Source: Coriaria nepalensis (Eukaryota; Streptophyta; Magnoliopsida; Cucurbitales; Coriariaceae). From it: DNA of 64,000 nt. Location of the stretch: NCBI GenBank assembly GCA_027186245.1, contig CP114485.1:930001-994000 (forward strand), read 5' to 3'. The notes beneath the pieces were generated by a model. That model was not told where the DNA came from and did not search any database. It worked only from the letters and a program-made list of their open reading frames with translations. The position numbers and the translations under genes were made by a program. Of the stretch, positions 12,040-24,033 are shown one piece after another (position 1 is the stretch's first letter; every line of letters begins with the position of its first letter).

Positions 12040-12839
12040 CCCCCCCCCCCCTCTCTTTCTCTCTCTTCTCTCTTTCTTTACCCTTTTTAGTGTGTTTTAT
12101 TTTATTCAACCCATATGGTATCTTGATGGGGAACAGAGAAAACTTGGTTGTGGTTTGAGCTCACTTATGGTGGCAAATTGTTGTCTTTGCTTGGTTTCAG
12201 GGGATTTGGACCCCTACGGTTTTAAACATTTTTATTGCTCTTGTTTTGGCTTCTCACTTAGAAATGGAATCTTAGTTTTATGTCTGTTCGATTTGGTCGG
12301 AAGGGAAATAAAACTCCATGGCATTGCATCGTCGTCGAGCAATGTTTGCAGCTTGATACAAATTAAGGAATATTATAAGCCAAAGCCTTCTATCATTCTC
12401 AGAAAGAGACAAAAAAAGGAATGGCAAGCAAAATGATTTCATTCCTCAGTCTTTTCTGAAGGGCCTTGAATCAAACAAGAAAAGTAAAAATTGAATGGAA
12501 CTATATATCTTTTCCATTAATCAATTGATGTAGAAGTGTCAATAACAGAGTAATTGTATAGGGATCAAAAATCTCATTGTCCTTTCCTGAAAGAACTAAG
12601 GATAAAGCTCCATAACCTCAAGCTACAAGAAAAACAGAGGAATGTGTAAGTAGCTTATTGAGTCTTTCCTACTTTTTCACTAATCTCGGATTGTGGATAA
12701 TACAAATCGAAAAAATTCTCCCAAGCACTCTAGGAAACAACTGGATCAAGAAGAACTGGAACTTTGCCTCCGAGAATGTGTGCCAATTGTCCTTGCATTT
12801 AGAGAAAAGAAAAAATTAAATAAATACTCTTGATAGTTC
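12040..12839. other. Intergenic, converging 3' flanks
   Basis: A C run and CT-rich tract (12040-12075) are followed by sequence that reads like an old 3' UTR of the WLIM2 relic, then the 3' flank of the minus-strand transporter. An open frame at 12092-12436 has no recognisable similarity. Confidence 0.5.
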
Positions 12840-14619
12840 TCATTTGCTTCTTTTCTTGGCTTCACCGTAGAGGATAACTCCAAAAACTGTCAGCGTATAG
12901 CCGAGCATTCCGGTAACAGATACAGGGTTTCTGAAAATCAAAATCGAAATCACTACAGCAACAGCACCCTTTGCATTTCCTAGAACCTGCAAAAGTGTCC
13001 GACAATGGAGGAAAAATTCTAAGAAAGGGTCCACAATAGCATACACACCCTGACTGATTGATTACAAAGAAGGTAGCCTACCTGGAGGGTCAATGCACTG
13101 GTGTGTTTAGTAACCAAAAAGTTGGTCAAATTTACAAAGTATGCCAGCATTGAGTTGAATAAGAGGAGCCAGATGATCTTCTTATCATCTCTTGCAAGAG
13201 CTATAGTGATACCAACTACATTGTCTTCCATGATAAGAGTTGCAGGAAGTAGAAAAACAACAGCAATAGGAGCCATGTATAGAAGAAGGTTCATAGAGTT
13301 TAGCTTCTCTCTGTGAAAGGAAGAAAAGAAAAAAAAAAAGCTGTCAGTACACATTCCTTTTAATCTAATAATTTTTTTACAAAAGATCAAGAGGTATCAA
13401 ATGGAAGAACAGAGGGATAAAAGTTTATTATTACCCTTCAGAAGAAAGAAGAATTCCTTGTAGTACCGATTTGAGTGCCCTTGCAGCAGTAGCCGCAACA
13501 CAAATTAAAAAACCGAAGAGATGGAAACTTGGTTCACCCTATTGCCATATGGAAACATGAAGACAACAACAACTCATTACTGAAAAGGTATCATTTAAAT
13601 CCAAAGAATGACAAAAAAAAAAAACTTTAAAATCTAACAGAGTAATTTCACAATCAGCTCATAGAAACGATTGCTTAATTATAGCATTGATCCTGTGGTT
13701 GAAAAAAAAAACAATCAGCTCATAGAAGAATGTCCTACAACTCATTTTCGTCCTGGTTACTCAGTCAAGTGTTTAAATTGAACTCGTAGACTAGATGGCA
13801 CTCATATGAGACCATATTCTCAACAGAACTTTTGATTTCTCGGTTTTCCGAAATCCAATAACCAACTAGTCGGACATACATAGTTTCTTTTCTTCTCCAC
13901 CCAGCTGGATCCCCCTTCAAAAGGAATACAAATCACGCAATGAATTACAAAACATCAAACATCTAGACTCACATGGTTAATAGATAAGAATTCTGAGTTT
14001 CCAAAACAGGCACCTAAGCTCAAGCAAACAGAAATTGGAAATTCAAAGCAATTCTAGAGCAAAGTACTGAACTTGCAAAAGATATTAACCTCACAACAAG
14101 CGGAAAAATAACCACAAGTTGAAACCAATTTCAAATTCTAAAACAGCTATTAAAAATACATAAAGGAAATCTACATACCCCGCTTGCGATGATGACGCCA
14201 GTAACAACCGGAATGAGGGTGACATAAGTGAGCCAAGCCTCCCTCTTCAAAGTCATCAAATAAGCAAAAACCGCCGTGAAAAACGGTGTGGTCGCCCCAA
14301 TTGCTTGATTGAACGATACAGGCAAATACCGAAGAGAAATGTTGCCAAAGACGACGGAGACACAGAACACAAGGCTGAGGGTAGAGATCTTCAGGAACTG
14401 GACCCGAGAACGCATGGTCTGCATAGGAACCATTTTCAACCAAGCAATAGCAACGTAGCTGAGTAGAGAGCAAGCCGTCATATGGCACATGGTCAAGAAG
14501 ATCGGGTACTTGAATCCATAGTTGCTGAGCAAGTACTTGTTCAGTAATAAAACACCAATATTGGATGAATACCACGAGGCGACGAGCCCGATTGTGAACA
14601 GACGGCTCGAACCCTTCAT
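12840..14619 (-). CDS. Sugar-phosphate/nucleotide-sugar translocator, At3g11320-like
   Basis: Multi-pass membrane transporter of the plant TPT/NST (DMT) superfamily, most like Arabidopsis At3g11320/At5g05820, a group close to the Golgi UDP-uronic-acid transporters. Four exons join in frame: 14179-14619, 13435-13538, 13082-13310 and 12840-12986, giving 306 residues, the usual family length. Exon 1 begins [20 protein letters not shown] and holds [20 protein letters not shown]. Exon 2 is [20 protein letters not shown]. Exon 3 carries [20 protein letters not shown] and [17 protein letters not shown]. Exon 4 ends [13 protein letters not shown]; its lysine-rich tail resembles a di-lysine retrieval signal. 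The frame stays open upstream of ATG 14619 without another ATG. No lesion is seen. The exact substrate cannot be read from sequence. Confidence 0.93.
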
Positions 14620-15000
14620 TTTTCGAGGCGGGTCTTGCTGATCAGACAACTGTGACTTTCACAAAGAGAAGAAGAGATGGAGGAGAAAACGGTTAGGCAC
14701 TAGTTTTTTTTCTTTGGGAACAAGAACGACGTCGATCTGAGAGTTTCCAGCCGAGCAGGAGCATTAGTCAAACTGTAACTGAGAAATGGGAAAACTTATA
14801 GAGATTGATGGGTTGAGATTCCATGGATCTGATAACAGAACTTCATGGCGCAGAAAAACGAAACAGGTCGAGAATATCAGAGCACGAAATTACAGCCAGA
14901 AAGAGATAATACGGGTTCTCTGCGTCAGATGAAGAAAAATGTCAAGCTAAGAGGATGGGAAACTGGGAATGGGAATGAGCCTCTCTCTCTCCAAACAGAA

Positions 15001-15011
15001 GAAGAAGAAGA

Positions 15012-15041
<30 letters not shown>
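15001..15041. repeat. (GAA)n/(GA)n microsatellite
   Basis: About five GAA units run directly into about fourteen GA units, some 380-420 bases upstream of the transporter start. Confidence 0.95.
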
Positions 15042-15045
<4 letters not shown>

Positions 15046-15258
15046 AGAGAGATCAAAGGAGAGGAGGAAAAATGCGTAGGAAGAAGGTGCAGTGCTCGTT
15101 TCAGTTTCTTTATTCTCAGTTCCCCAGCATTTACTAATTTTCCTTTTTAGTTATAAATATATAAATCTTTTTTTTCTTCTTTTATGAGTTCAGTTATTTT
15201 ATATCGACACGTTTTCGTCACAACTGTTTTTTGTTTACATATTTATTACAAATATCAT

Positions 15259-15283
15259 TTATATATATATATATATATATATA
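15259..15283. repeat. (TA)n microsatellite
   Basis: Uninterrupted TA dinucleotides in AT-rich sequence. Confidence 0.9.
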
Positions 15284-16096
15284 ATAATAAGGTAGGTTTA
15301 GGGTGAATCTTCATTGTTAAAAATTGAAATTTTCATAAAAATATTTTAAAATATAAAAAGTAAATGATTTTGTTTGGCGAAAAATAGATTGAAATACGTG
15401 TTTAGTTTAACTTTATAGGCCTTGGGGGGATCCCAAAAAGCCTCCTAATTTTTACCTTCTTTTTCTGTTTTGTTTCGGAAAGAGACATCAAGTCAAATTG
15501 ATTATCGTAAAAAGATTAACCACACTTGGACTGTTATCTTGCCATTTCAAAAGCGACGAGTTCTTAAAGAAGATAACTTGGTAGCTAATTAAAGGGTGTA
15601 AAGAATCTCCTTCCTGACTTTCTGCAATGGATTCATTCCACAAGTTCTCGGATCTTGCCCGTCTTGGTTTTCACGCCATTGAAAATTTTAAGGAAAAAAT
15701 GCAAAACTTAAGACATGGAAAGAGGCCAACCTGATTATTATTGCGTAAAGCGAGGGACCTGTGAGGAAACCTCTGACTTTTCAAGATTTCTGCTGCGTCG
15801 CCGCCACGCCCACCGGCGAAATATCCATATCTATTTCTTCTAAAATTTGTGCTAACTAATTGATTAGTCACGTTTCCCCTCCTTCTTGAAGACCCAAAAA
15901 GCAGCTTACTCCATTGATTTCTCTCACCTGAGAAACAATCCCAGCAATTTTACTACCTCACTGGAAATGGGATCCATCTTTTTTCTAACTTTTCTTTCCT
16001 GACCTAAAATTCACCCATTGCCCATATTTTTTGTTTTACTCGACAAATAAACAGACCCAGATGAAACTTTTAATGAGTAAAACAAAGTTACCTACA

Positions 16097-16117
16097 AGAG
16101 AGAGAGAGAGAGAGAGG
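16097..16117. repeat. (GA)n microsatellite
   Basis: About ten perfect GA units. Confidence 0.9.
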
Positions 16118-17946
16118 GCGTACCACAGAAAGGCATAAATGTTGAGGATGAGATAAGAGCAAAGTGTGCCATTGAGAATGGCGGGTTTGGATTCTTTGGA
16201 ATCAAATTTTATTAATCCTGAATCCTCATAACCGAGAAGGGATCTGTTAGCTACCAAGGCTGGGTCCTGTAATCGTACTAGCCAGAGGAAACTTTCCGAT
16301 GTTTCCGTGTGGCGGACGAGCTATGTCCGAACAGAGGAGAGGGGGGGACGCAGCTAGGGCGTATACTGCCAAGCGGCGAGAAGAAGACGCGATCTCACAC
16401 AAATTATCAAGTGCAACACTCGTACTTCGTACATCCATGCGCGACCAGACGTGTTGTTCAACTACAGGATGATAAGCTTTGATCTTTTGATTGGATGGAG
16501 TGTAATATTCCCGGTCGATTATGCGAATCTCTCATTGGTCCAATAAATTTAGGCAAGGGGACCCGGTCGGATCTCTGCTGATTTACTAGTGGTTACTGTA
16601 CCAGAACGTGCTAACTCTCTTTACTTTATACAGGGGCATGGTGCTGGTGCAACAATGAACTTTGAGCTTAATTGCTTATGCAAGTAAATTTTGGAGAGAC
16701 GTCATGTCGTCCTATACATCTGATGGGCCTCGTGTTGTAGTTTATAGAAACGACCTTATCTACTCAGAATCATGAGTAATGAGACAGCTTAAAATGGATG
16801 GCTTGACAGACTGAAATGTTTTTTCCAACAGATCTGAGCATAAACTTAGAATTAGAAACAAGATTCCAGAAGGCAAGAAGTAAGTAATAACTTCATACGT
16901 TAGTCTATGCATGAAAGAGACATGCTCAGCACCATTTGACTATCAATGATGAAACAGTTTAAGAAAGTAGGAACTCATGTTTCTTCTATGGAAACAGTCA
17001 TGGCTGAAAATTCCTGATTTTAGATAAATTTAAAATTGAATGAAACATTATCCAAAATTTTAATTCTTAAACAAACAAAACTGGCCAAAATTCATAATCA
17101 GTAGAAAAAATTCTAAGTTTAGCTCGTAAAGACAGAGATCCTTCACAGTAGCTCGTGGAGTTTCTTGCTTGCCTAAACGACCTTCAAAGTAGTTCGAAAG
17201 TGGCATCAGTTCGGTTATCCATATTTGGATGAGGTGAAATGTCTCAAGAAGATACTGAGACTAAGCTAAGTATTTTCTCACTCGGCTCAAATATTGGCAA
17301 TATAATTAAATGAGTGGACAGGTGAAAAGTAACTGACACTCGAGTGGAGATCTTGTCCTTAGTATGTCAGACAAGAGTGGTGCTGTTGCACACTGAAGTG
17401 CCCCGGAAGATGTTAGACGGGGGCGGCGCCTTATTGCCCAGAAGGACAGGTGAGTGGGAAGCAAATCCTTATTATGTCAGACTACAAGGCACTGGCACCC
17501 GTCATGGAGTAGAGAATAGAGCAATAAGGGAGCGACACATGTAAAGCTATCGATAGCCTCCCAACGTAAATCAGGTATAAAAACCAAATATATTGTAAAA
17601 AAAATGGTAATGCAAAATCAATTAAGAAAAAAACAAGTTTCTTCAATATTCTATGTTTTCCCTCTAAAAAAGCTAACTAGAGCATCAGAGGGGGTTGTCC
17701 AACCACCACTTCGGCCGCAGTTTATTGTTGAGTGCAGGAGCCGATCTTGAGACATACTGTGGATTGTAGAGCACTTCACAACGAACGGAAATCTACATCA
17801 ATAAGTTTTTTCTTCCTACCAGTTAGATTGTTAGATTAATTTAATTTATCATAATCAAATACTGATTAAAACTGAGAACTTTCATTTAATACTAGTATTG
17901 ATATGTAACCGCATTTTTTGTTTGAATGAATTCCTGATAGACAGAA

Positions 17947-19690
17947 TCCAGTTGAGATATGGCGCGCAGCCAATCAGTACCGGCTCCGCGACCGATCATT
18001 GAAGAATAAAAGTAATGCAGAGAATGGAAATGCTACAAATGGCTATTTACTTGTCCGGGCAAATGGGGGTTTTAATCAAATGAAAAGCGGGGTCAGTATT
18101 TACATATACATCTACATCTACATTATACAACATACATATCCTCTACTAAATTAAATCAAATTTTTGTGTTTCTTGATTTGCAGATAAGTGACATGGTCGC
18201 CATTGCTAAGATCATGAACGCAACGCTCGTTCTCCCTTCTTTAGATCACAGCTTCTTCTGGACAGATCCAAGGTTCATCTTTTAAAACTAATGATATGAT
18301 GAACAAGCAAATCATTCCACTGTTACATTCTTTGACTATAATTACAGTGTTTTATTATGTTCAAATATGTCTCATCATCAGCGGTTTTAAAGAAATCTTT
18401 GACTGGAAGAATTTCATTGAAGTTTTGAGAGACGACATCAACATAGCAGAGTCTTCCCCTGCAGATCTCACATCAATAAAGCCTCACAAAAGAGCCCCCG
18501 TTTCTTGGTCAAAAGCCATCCTACACAAACTCTTATTTTGAAACTTAAATTGTGAAACTAATACTTGATTTGTTGATTAATGCAGCCAAGTTATTACAGA
18601 AAACACATGGTCCCACAACTAATCAGCCACAATGTAATGATGTTCACCCATACCGACTCTCACCTTGCTAATAATCTTCCCTCCTCAATCCAAAGACTCT
18701 GTTGCCGGGCAATGTACCAAGGTCTCAAATTCACACCCGAAATCAAACAACTCGGCAAAAATTTAGCCAATAGGCTTAGACAAGATGGCGAACCTTACAT
18801 AGCTCTCCACTTAAGGTAACTCATAGTGAAATCAGTACATATATGCCCAACTAGACTACATATTTTCTTTCCTTACCTTTTCTGGACATTTCACTTTGTA
18901 GATACGAAAAGGAAATGCTTGATTTCACAGGCTGCAGTCACGGTCTAAGCAAAGATGAGGACGAGGAGCGAAGAAAAATGAGGTATAAAGTAAGGCACTG
19001 GAAGGTGAAAAGGATCTCAAGCACATTACAGAGGCAGTTAGGGGCATGTCCTATGACTCCCAGAGAGATTGCAGTGTTTCTCAAGGCTATAGGTTATCCT
19101 TCAGATACAAATACATACATCGTAGCCGGAAGTATACATGGACATGTTGGGATTCAACCTCTTAGCCGAATGTATCCTAATATATATAACCATGAAAGTT
19201 TAGCAACAGAAGAAGAGCTGGAGCCTTTTAAGTACCATCAGAATCAGTTAGCCGCTATGGATTATGCTTGAAAGCAATGTTTTTTGTTTACACTTATGAT
19301 GGACAAATGGCTAAGGCCGTTCAGGGTCATACAGTGTTTAAAGGTTTCCAGGAAACCATCAACCCGGACAAGTGTGTAATGCATTGAATTTGCTTCTTAT
19401 AGTTGTGGGTTTTTTCTCACATTTAACGGAATTTTGCGAATTTTGTAGGCAACAATTTGTGGGGTTGATTGATAGGTTGCATTAGGGTATGCTGTCTTGG
19501 GAAGAGTTTTCATTACAGGTTAAGAAGATACATAAGGATAGAATCGGAACACCGAGTAGAAGATAAGCTGGAGATATGCCAAAGCTTGAGGAGAACTTCT
19601 ATGCTAATCCGTTTCGTGGTTGTATCTGTCAAAAATCTGATGGGGGAAGAAGTAGCCAATAGATCGAGGGCCGGAGTATGCAGTTATTAA
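17947..19690 (+). pseudogene. Plant O-fucosyltransferase-family (GT106-like) pseudogene, 5' truncated
   Basis: Fragments in order match plant O-fucosyltransferase-family proteins (old DUF246), Golgi glycosyltransferases. They include [38 protein letters not shown] with DHSFFWTDP (18183-18272), GFKEIFDWKNFIEVLRDDI, the conserved [20 protein letters not shown] split across an intron near 18816-18901, and [22 protein letters not shown]. Just after MDY about eight bases are lost and a T run is lengthened, so the expected [17 protein letters not shown] lies in another frame. The last exon has in-frame stops at 19483-19485 and 19564-19566, yet keeps MLSWEEFSLQVKKIHKDR and PKLEENFYANPFRGCIC. N-terminal membrane-anchor exons are absent. 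It is an unprocessed, decayed copy. Confidence 0.87.
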
Positions 19691-20056
19691 CAGAGAGCCA
19701 GATATCTAATCCTGTTTGGGGGAGATAGGCTTGAGCTCTAGAATTGATATGATAGCTTAAGCTGTACAGAAACACTCATTACTCAGTTGACTTCTGAGTT
19801 GTTGTATGAATGGCATTCCCCCTTTCTCTTTATTTTTTTTCCCTTCCTGGCAAATTAAGGTAGAAGGTCCGAGGTTAGATTAATCGGTAATGAACAAGCT
19901 GTGTTTTTCATTAAAACAGCAATGGTTGAGACTAGTTTTTTGGTGCTTGAAGTCTCTGTGTTTCTCATTCACAAAAAACATGCCATTAGCCTTCTCATCT
20001 GCAGGAGACTATATTTTATGTGCATTTCCATTATTTCAAATGGAACTTACAAAATA

Positions 20057-20260
20057 CAGTGCATTAATGCACTGTGAATTGAAATTGAAACATCTATTAT
20101 AATCGGATAAGCCGAACCTGGCGAACCTTTACAGACGCAATGGTCGGATAAAAATACTATGCATAAATGTACTATGAATGGTAAGAAATCGAAACATCTG
20201 TCGTAATCGGATATTCGAAGCTGGAGAACAATCGTTACAGATGCAATGAGCGGATGAAAA
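20057..20260. repeat. Imperfect tandem duplication (~100 bp x 2) in ProT 3' flank
   Basis: Unit one (20057-20154) and unit two (20157-20260) share gaaacatct, taatcggata, ttacagaYgcaatg and cggatRaaaa in the same order. Unit one begins with an 18-base perfect palindrome (20057-20074, cagtgcatt then its complement). Unit two ends 11 bases from the ProT stop codon, so the repeat probably lies in the 3' UTR. Confidence 0.8.
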
Positions 20261-20270
20261 GCAGAATCAA

Positions 20271-22166
20271 TCATAAATCCGCAAAAAAATGGTAAGTTTT
20301 AGAGTCTACAGCTATGAGCCTCAAGGCCGCAACTGCTGCTGCTAAGGACAGGAAGCCAAAAAAGACAACATTTAACCAATGCCAGAGCTTTTGTAATGAA
20401 GTCAACTTGTTCTTCTTTGCCACAAGGTACATATGATTCGCCAGAATAAAAGTAAGCGGAAAAGTACTTATCGCCCCTGTCAGACTCATAAAATCTCCAA
20501 GGAAAGGAAGAAGAGCCGCAATAAATGTTGTGATGGCAAGGTAGCCACCTCTAACACCAATTCTGAATCCCAAATTCCGAAATGCCAATGCGCTCCCTTT
20601 AATCCCATGCTTTGTGTCTAAATATTCATACATTGGACTTGCAAATATCTACAAGAAAATGAACGAATGTTTGTTAAGTTACATCATGGTAAGAAATTGA
20701 GGAAGAATGGGAGATATAAGGTAGATGGATATATGAGAAAAGTACATGCAGAGCAATGACTGTATGTAGGAAGGCAGTGGTATTAGCCATGGCCTTAACC
20801 CATGTGGGACCTGTTACACTATTGAGCAAGTAAGAAGACGTGGAGGATCCATAGGCCCAGTACCCAACAAAGGTAACCGCATACATGGGAAAAACTCCAG
20901 CCGTGAACTGGAAGTAGAGAGCCTTCAACATATTCTCTACAACAGGCTGTCTCACTGTAGCCTGTAAGAACAATAAACATTCACTTAGATAATTTGTTGT
21001 ATGTAAACAAGTGTTTGATTTTGATATATGGGTTATAGGGCCCACCTGTATCTCTGGAAGCATTCCGGTATTGAATGCGAAAACGAGATTGGCAACAGCT
21101 CCTATTGTTGTGAAAATTTTGGCTGTTGAGGTCCCAGGAATGTCATAATCTCTGGGAGGTGCTTCAATTCCTGTAGAAAACATTTTAAAAAAAGATCATG
21201 AATATGCAAGGCTGTAAACTAGAGAAATGAATCATTTTACTTCTTCAAGCATGAAATTGATCTAACCATCTTTAAGTGACAAGACAAATGCAGTGATGAT
21301 ATAGACCGCGCTTAAGAAGGTGGAAACCACGAGCCAGAGCCTTAGAGCGGATAAATGTGGTATTCCGATGGCGAAAAGCGCAAACACAAATCCAGATATA
21401 GCAATACAGTATGGGAGCTTCATGGCATTTTCAGTGCTGAAAAGAACAAAGACAGCCTGCAAATGCAATCATATAACTTAAACCCAAATGTTTCGGATTG
21501 AACATTTGAAAACTTCTTCTATTTGATCTGCACCTACCTTTAGGGCCTGACCAGCCAAAATAACAAATCCAACATTGATCATGAAAAGGTTAACATATTG
21601 CAATGCCCAAGTAAGAGAGTAAGCTCTCCTACCTGCAAGAAAGAAAGAAGAACCCAATTAAGTGTAAATGAAGAGAAAGAAGGGGTTGTTTGAACTTTTA
21701 CTTTGATCTCCTATTTTGTCTTACCATATATGAAACCGGCAAGATCTCTGTATCTGATATGCCGCTTCCCTCCAAATTCATGGAGCTTAGCAACAAGAGC
21801 GTTTGCATATAACGAGATTAGAGTGGCCGCAAGTAAGCCGACCACTCCGGCAATCCAACCGAGAGGAACCATGATGGTGCCGGAATATCCCAATACATAA
21901 GCGCTGTTGATACCGGTTGTAAGGACAAAACCCACTTGAAACCATGAATCTATATATGAATTCATATTTTGGGAGGAGTATTATATTACGAGAGCTGACT
22001 TAATTACCATTACTAGGTTAGAAAGACGGAGAAGAAATCAAATAATCTCGAAGAAAGTAAAACCTGTACTGATTTGGTGGGCTGTCACTGGGATATCTGG
22101 GTCGACTTTATCTCCGTCGTGGCAGACATTCTCGTGGGACGCAGAACCTGATTCGCCGGATTCCAT
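20271..22166 (-). CDS. ProT: Proline / compatible-solute transporter (ProT, AAAP family)
   Basis: Plasma-membrane proton symporter for proline, glycine betaine and related solutes. Seven exons join in frame: 22064-22166, 21725-21949, 21538-21632, 21267-21456, 21046-21170, 20746-20961 and 20271-20648. They give 443 residues, the usual ProT length. The protein opens [14 protein letters not shown] and then has the conserved first membrane segments ([39 protein letters not shown]). Later landmarks are [49 protein letters not shown] and [20 protein letters not shown]. All splice sites are GT-AG. No lesion is seen. ProT genes are commonly induced by salt or drought. A MYB25/109-type gene lies nearby, as in Arabidopsis (At2g39880/At2g39890, At3g55730/At3g55740). 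Confidence 0.96.
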
Positions 22167-23023
22167 GGTGAACTCTGTTCCTCCGCCGCGGAGCAAGAGA
22201 GGGGGGCTCTCTTCCTCGTGGGCTTCGGAAATGCAAGAGAAAGCCAGGTTGGCGTCCCTGCGGGTGGGTCTGCGGTTCTTATATTGCTCGGAGGTTAATT
22301 AAGTAAACTCGAAAGCTGCAGAATGAACGAGAACCATCAAATTCAAACAAAATCCTAATTATGGAACACATCCTCTATGATATTGCTTGCAGAAAGTCAT
22401 GTTAACTGGGCGTACAAGTATGAAGTGTTCTGCCAAGTGCCAACAATAATGTTCTCTTCTGTTGAATCTAACAAGTTAGACGGTCAACAACAATGTTTTC
22501 GTTTGTTGAATCTAACAAGTTAGGCGCCGTCTCTGTGACTGATTGCAAGTCTAAGAACAAGGTGAACTTGTCAAAACTCGTAACACATAAACTAACGTTT
22601 CCTTATGTCAAATTGGTAAAACTACATTAAGCAACTGTCTTTCCTTTGCCGAATTTTTAAATACCAGAAGCAATTAACGATGTTGATAGGTTCTGTCGGA
22701 ATCTGTGATATAAAATAACTGATGTTCATTGATCATTACTTTTCTAAGGAAAGAAAATCTGCAATCATGGATTCTGTCGCACTACATGGTGGAATGAGAA
22801 GGGCCCATCTTACATTATGATTAGCGAAAGAAAGAAAGAAATAATTAATTTCCCTAGATAAACGTTTCAATTCACAGTGATGGGCTTGATTCCGTTCACA
22901 TTGATATGGATGGCAAAGCAAGACAAATTCCCAAGCAAAGCAAGACACATTGATATGCAAACTGAACAGCCTACCACATTTCATTCACAATCTAACTGAT
23001 CCCAAATGAAGGAACTCCATTCT
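22167..23023. other. Intergenic, ProT promoter side
   Basis: No gene is seen. It holds the ProT upstream region, an imperfect 40-bp direct repeat at 22441-22524, and the 3' flank of the lectin gene. Confidence 0.55.
22441..22524. repeat. Imperfect 40-bp tandem repeat
   Basis: The two copies begin caacaaYaatgtt and end gttgaatctaacaagttag, separated by four bases, about 280-360 bases upstream of the ProT start. Confidence 0.8.
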
Positions 23024-23635
23024 CTATTCCTCAACTGCTCGAGGAAGATCATTCTCTACAATTACACTGACCTTTTCATACCTAAAACCGACAGGGTGCA
23101 CCTGATGATACTCGACAGGGAACAACACAGCGGTAGTATCTCTCCGAACAAAGATTCCCCACAACAACAGCAAACCGAACGCCATCAATGCTCCACACAC
23201 CATTGCCAAAATCACCCCGCCAAAGAGTGTCGTAGGACAAACACCTCGTCCTCTCTTATGAACTCTATTTAGAGGCCGAATTTGACCGTCCGAAATAGCT
23301 CGTGGATCCACGGGCTGAGAATGTATCCATTCCGCCCCATTTCTCGGTCTAGAAGTCCATGAATCGACCCTGCAAAACTGGGAAGACGGTTTGCTATTCA
23401 ATGAGCTCAACCCCATATACACAGTTTCATGGCTTCCACAATTTCCCCACAAATCAATTGTGTTAGCAGTACGCGGAACTGATGGCTTAGCTTCACCAAA
23501 TATGCAAATTCTAATCTCTAAACTTTTTGAACTCGCATGGTAATCGATCCACGATTTCAATTTCTTCTCTCCGCCTCTCAGCACAAAATCACTCAAATCG
23601 ATTTTTACATAATTAGCATCGAAGATCGCTCGCAT
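23024..23635 (-). CDS. L-type lectin-domain membrane protein, N-terminally truncated
   Basis: An open frame of 203 residues matches the C-terminal half of kinase-less plant L-type (legume-like) lectin membrane proteins. Residues 1-100 cover the last lectin beta strands (LKSWIDYHASSKSLEIRI, then VYMGLSSLNSKPSSQFCRVD). A linker with WIHSQPVDPRA follows, then one membrane segment at about residues 133-160 (LFGGVILAMVCGALMAFGLL) and a short cytosolic tail (VGFRYEKVSVIVENDLP). The signal peptide and N-terminal half of the lectin fold are missing. The first ATG of the frame (23635) lies inside the domain, and no upstream exon was found in the 400 bases before the divergent MYB gene. The frame is otherwise undamaged. 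It may be a recent 5' deletion, or have an unrecognised upstream exon. Confidence 0.65.
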   Translation of the reverse strand: MRAIFDANYVKIDLSDFVLRGGEKKLKSWIDYHASSKSLEIRICIFGEAKPSVPRTANTIDLWGNCGSHETVYMGLSSLNSKPSSQFCRVDSWTSRPRNGAEWIHSQPVDPRAISDGQIRPLNRVHKRGRGVCPTTLFGGVILAMVCGALMAFGLLLLWGIFVRRDTTAVLFPVEYHQVHPVGFRYEKVSVIVENDLPRAVEE

Positions 23636-24033
23636 TTTTATAAAACAGTCATCTGTTTACGATAGAGCCGCGTAGATCGTTGACGTAAATTCTCCCAAAT
23701 GTGAAGGGCAATAAAGTCTTCCCACACCTCATTCGCAAGCCCAATCTACTTCCAGTCAACATAAAGTCAACAAAGCAGTGCTTCTATTTCCTGCCTCCCG
23801 AAACGGCAACGTTCAAACACAGATTTTCCGGTATCCTCGTTCGAGAGGAAAGGGACATGACCGTCATTTTAAAACAACCGTCGAGCAAAACCGTCTGGAA
23901 AAAACGTACTGGCTGGCTCCGTTATATATAAAAAGTTTCTTTCTCGTAGTACTGGCCGAGTAGCAGTTGGGAAGGTAGGTAACAAACACCGAACCAAGAT
24001 ATACAAAACAAACAAAACTGAAACGGCGCCGTT
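23636..24033. other. Divergent intergenic region, lectin and MYB
   Basis: About 400 bases between the minus-strand lectin and plus-strand MYB starts. A TATA-like ttatatataaa lies near 23923-23933, about 100 bases before the MYB ATG. Confidence 0.5.

Larger units (their letters stand above)
14620..17946. other. Intergenic, transporter promoter side and repeats
   Basis: No supported gene. It begins with the upstream region of the transporter and contains GAA/GA and TA microsatellites. A GC-richer patch at 16247-16450 is open on the plus strand but resembles no family I know. Upstream exons of the O-fucosyltransferase relic should lie here and were not found. Confidence 0.5.

Noticed and set aside
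12092..12436. Open frame of 114 residues after the WLIM2 relic
   Set aside because: No family features, Cys- and Leu-rich random composition, and it lies where the relic's 3' UTR would be.
14171..14575. Second long minus-strand frame inside transporter exon 1
   Set aside because: It is a shifted reading of a well-matched coding exon.
16247..16450. GC-richer open patch on both strands
   Set aside because: No recognisable domain, splice context or start; left as intergenic.
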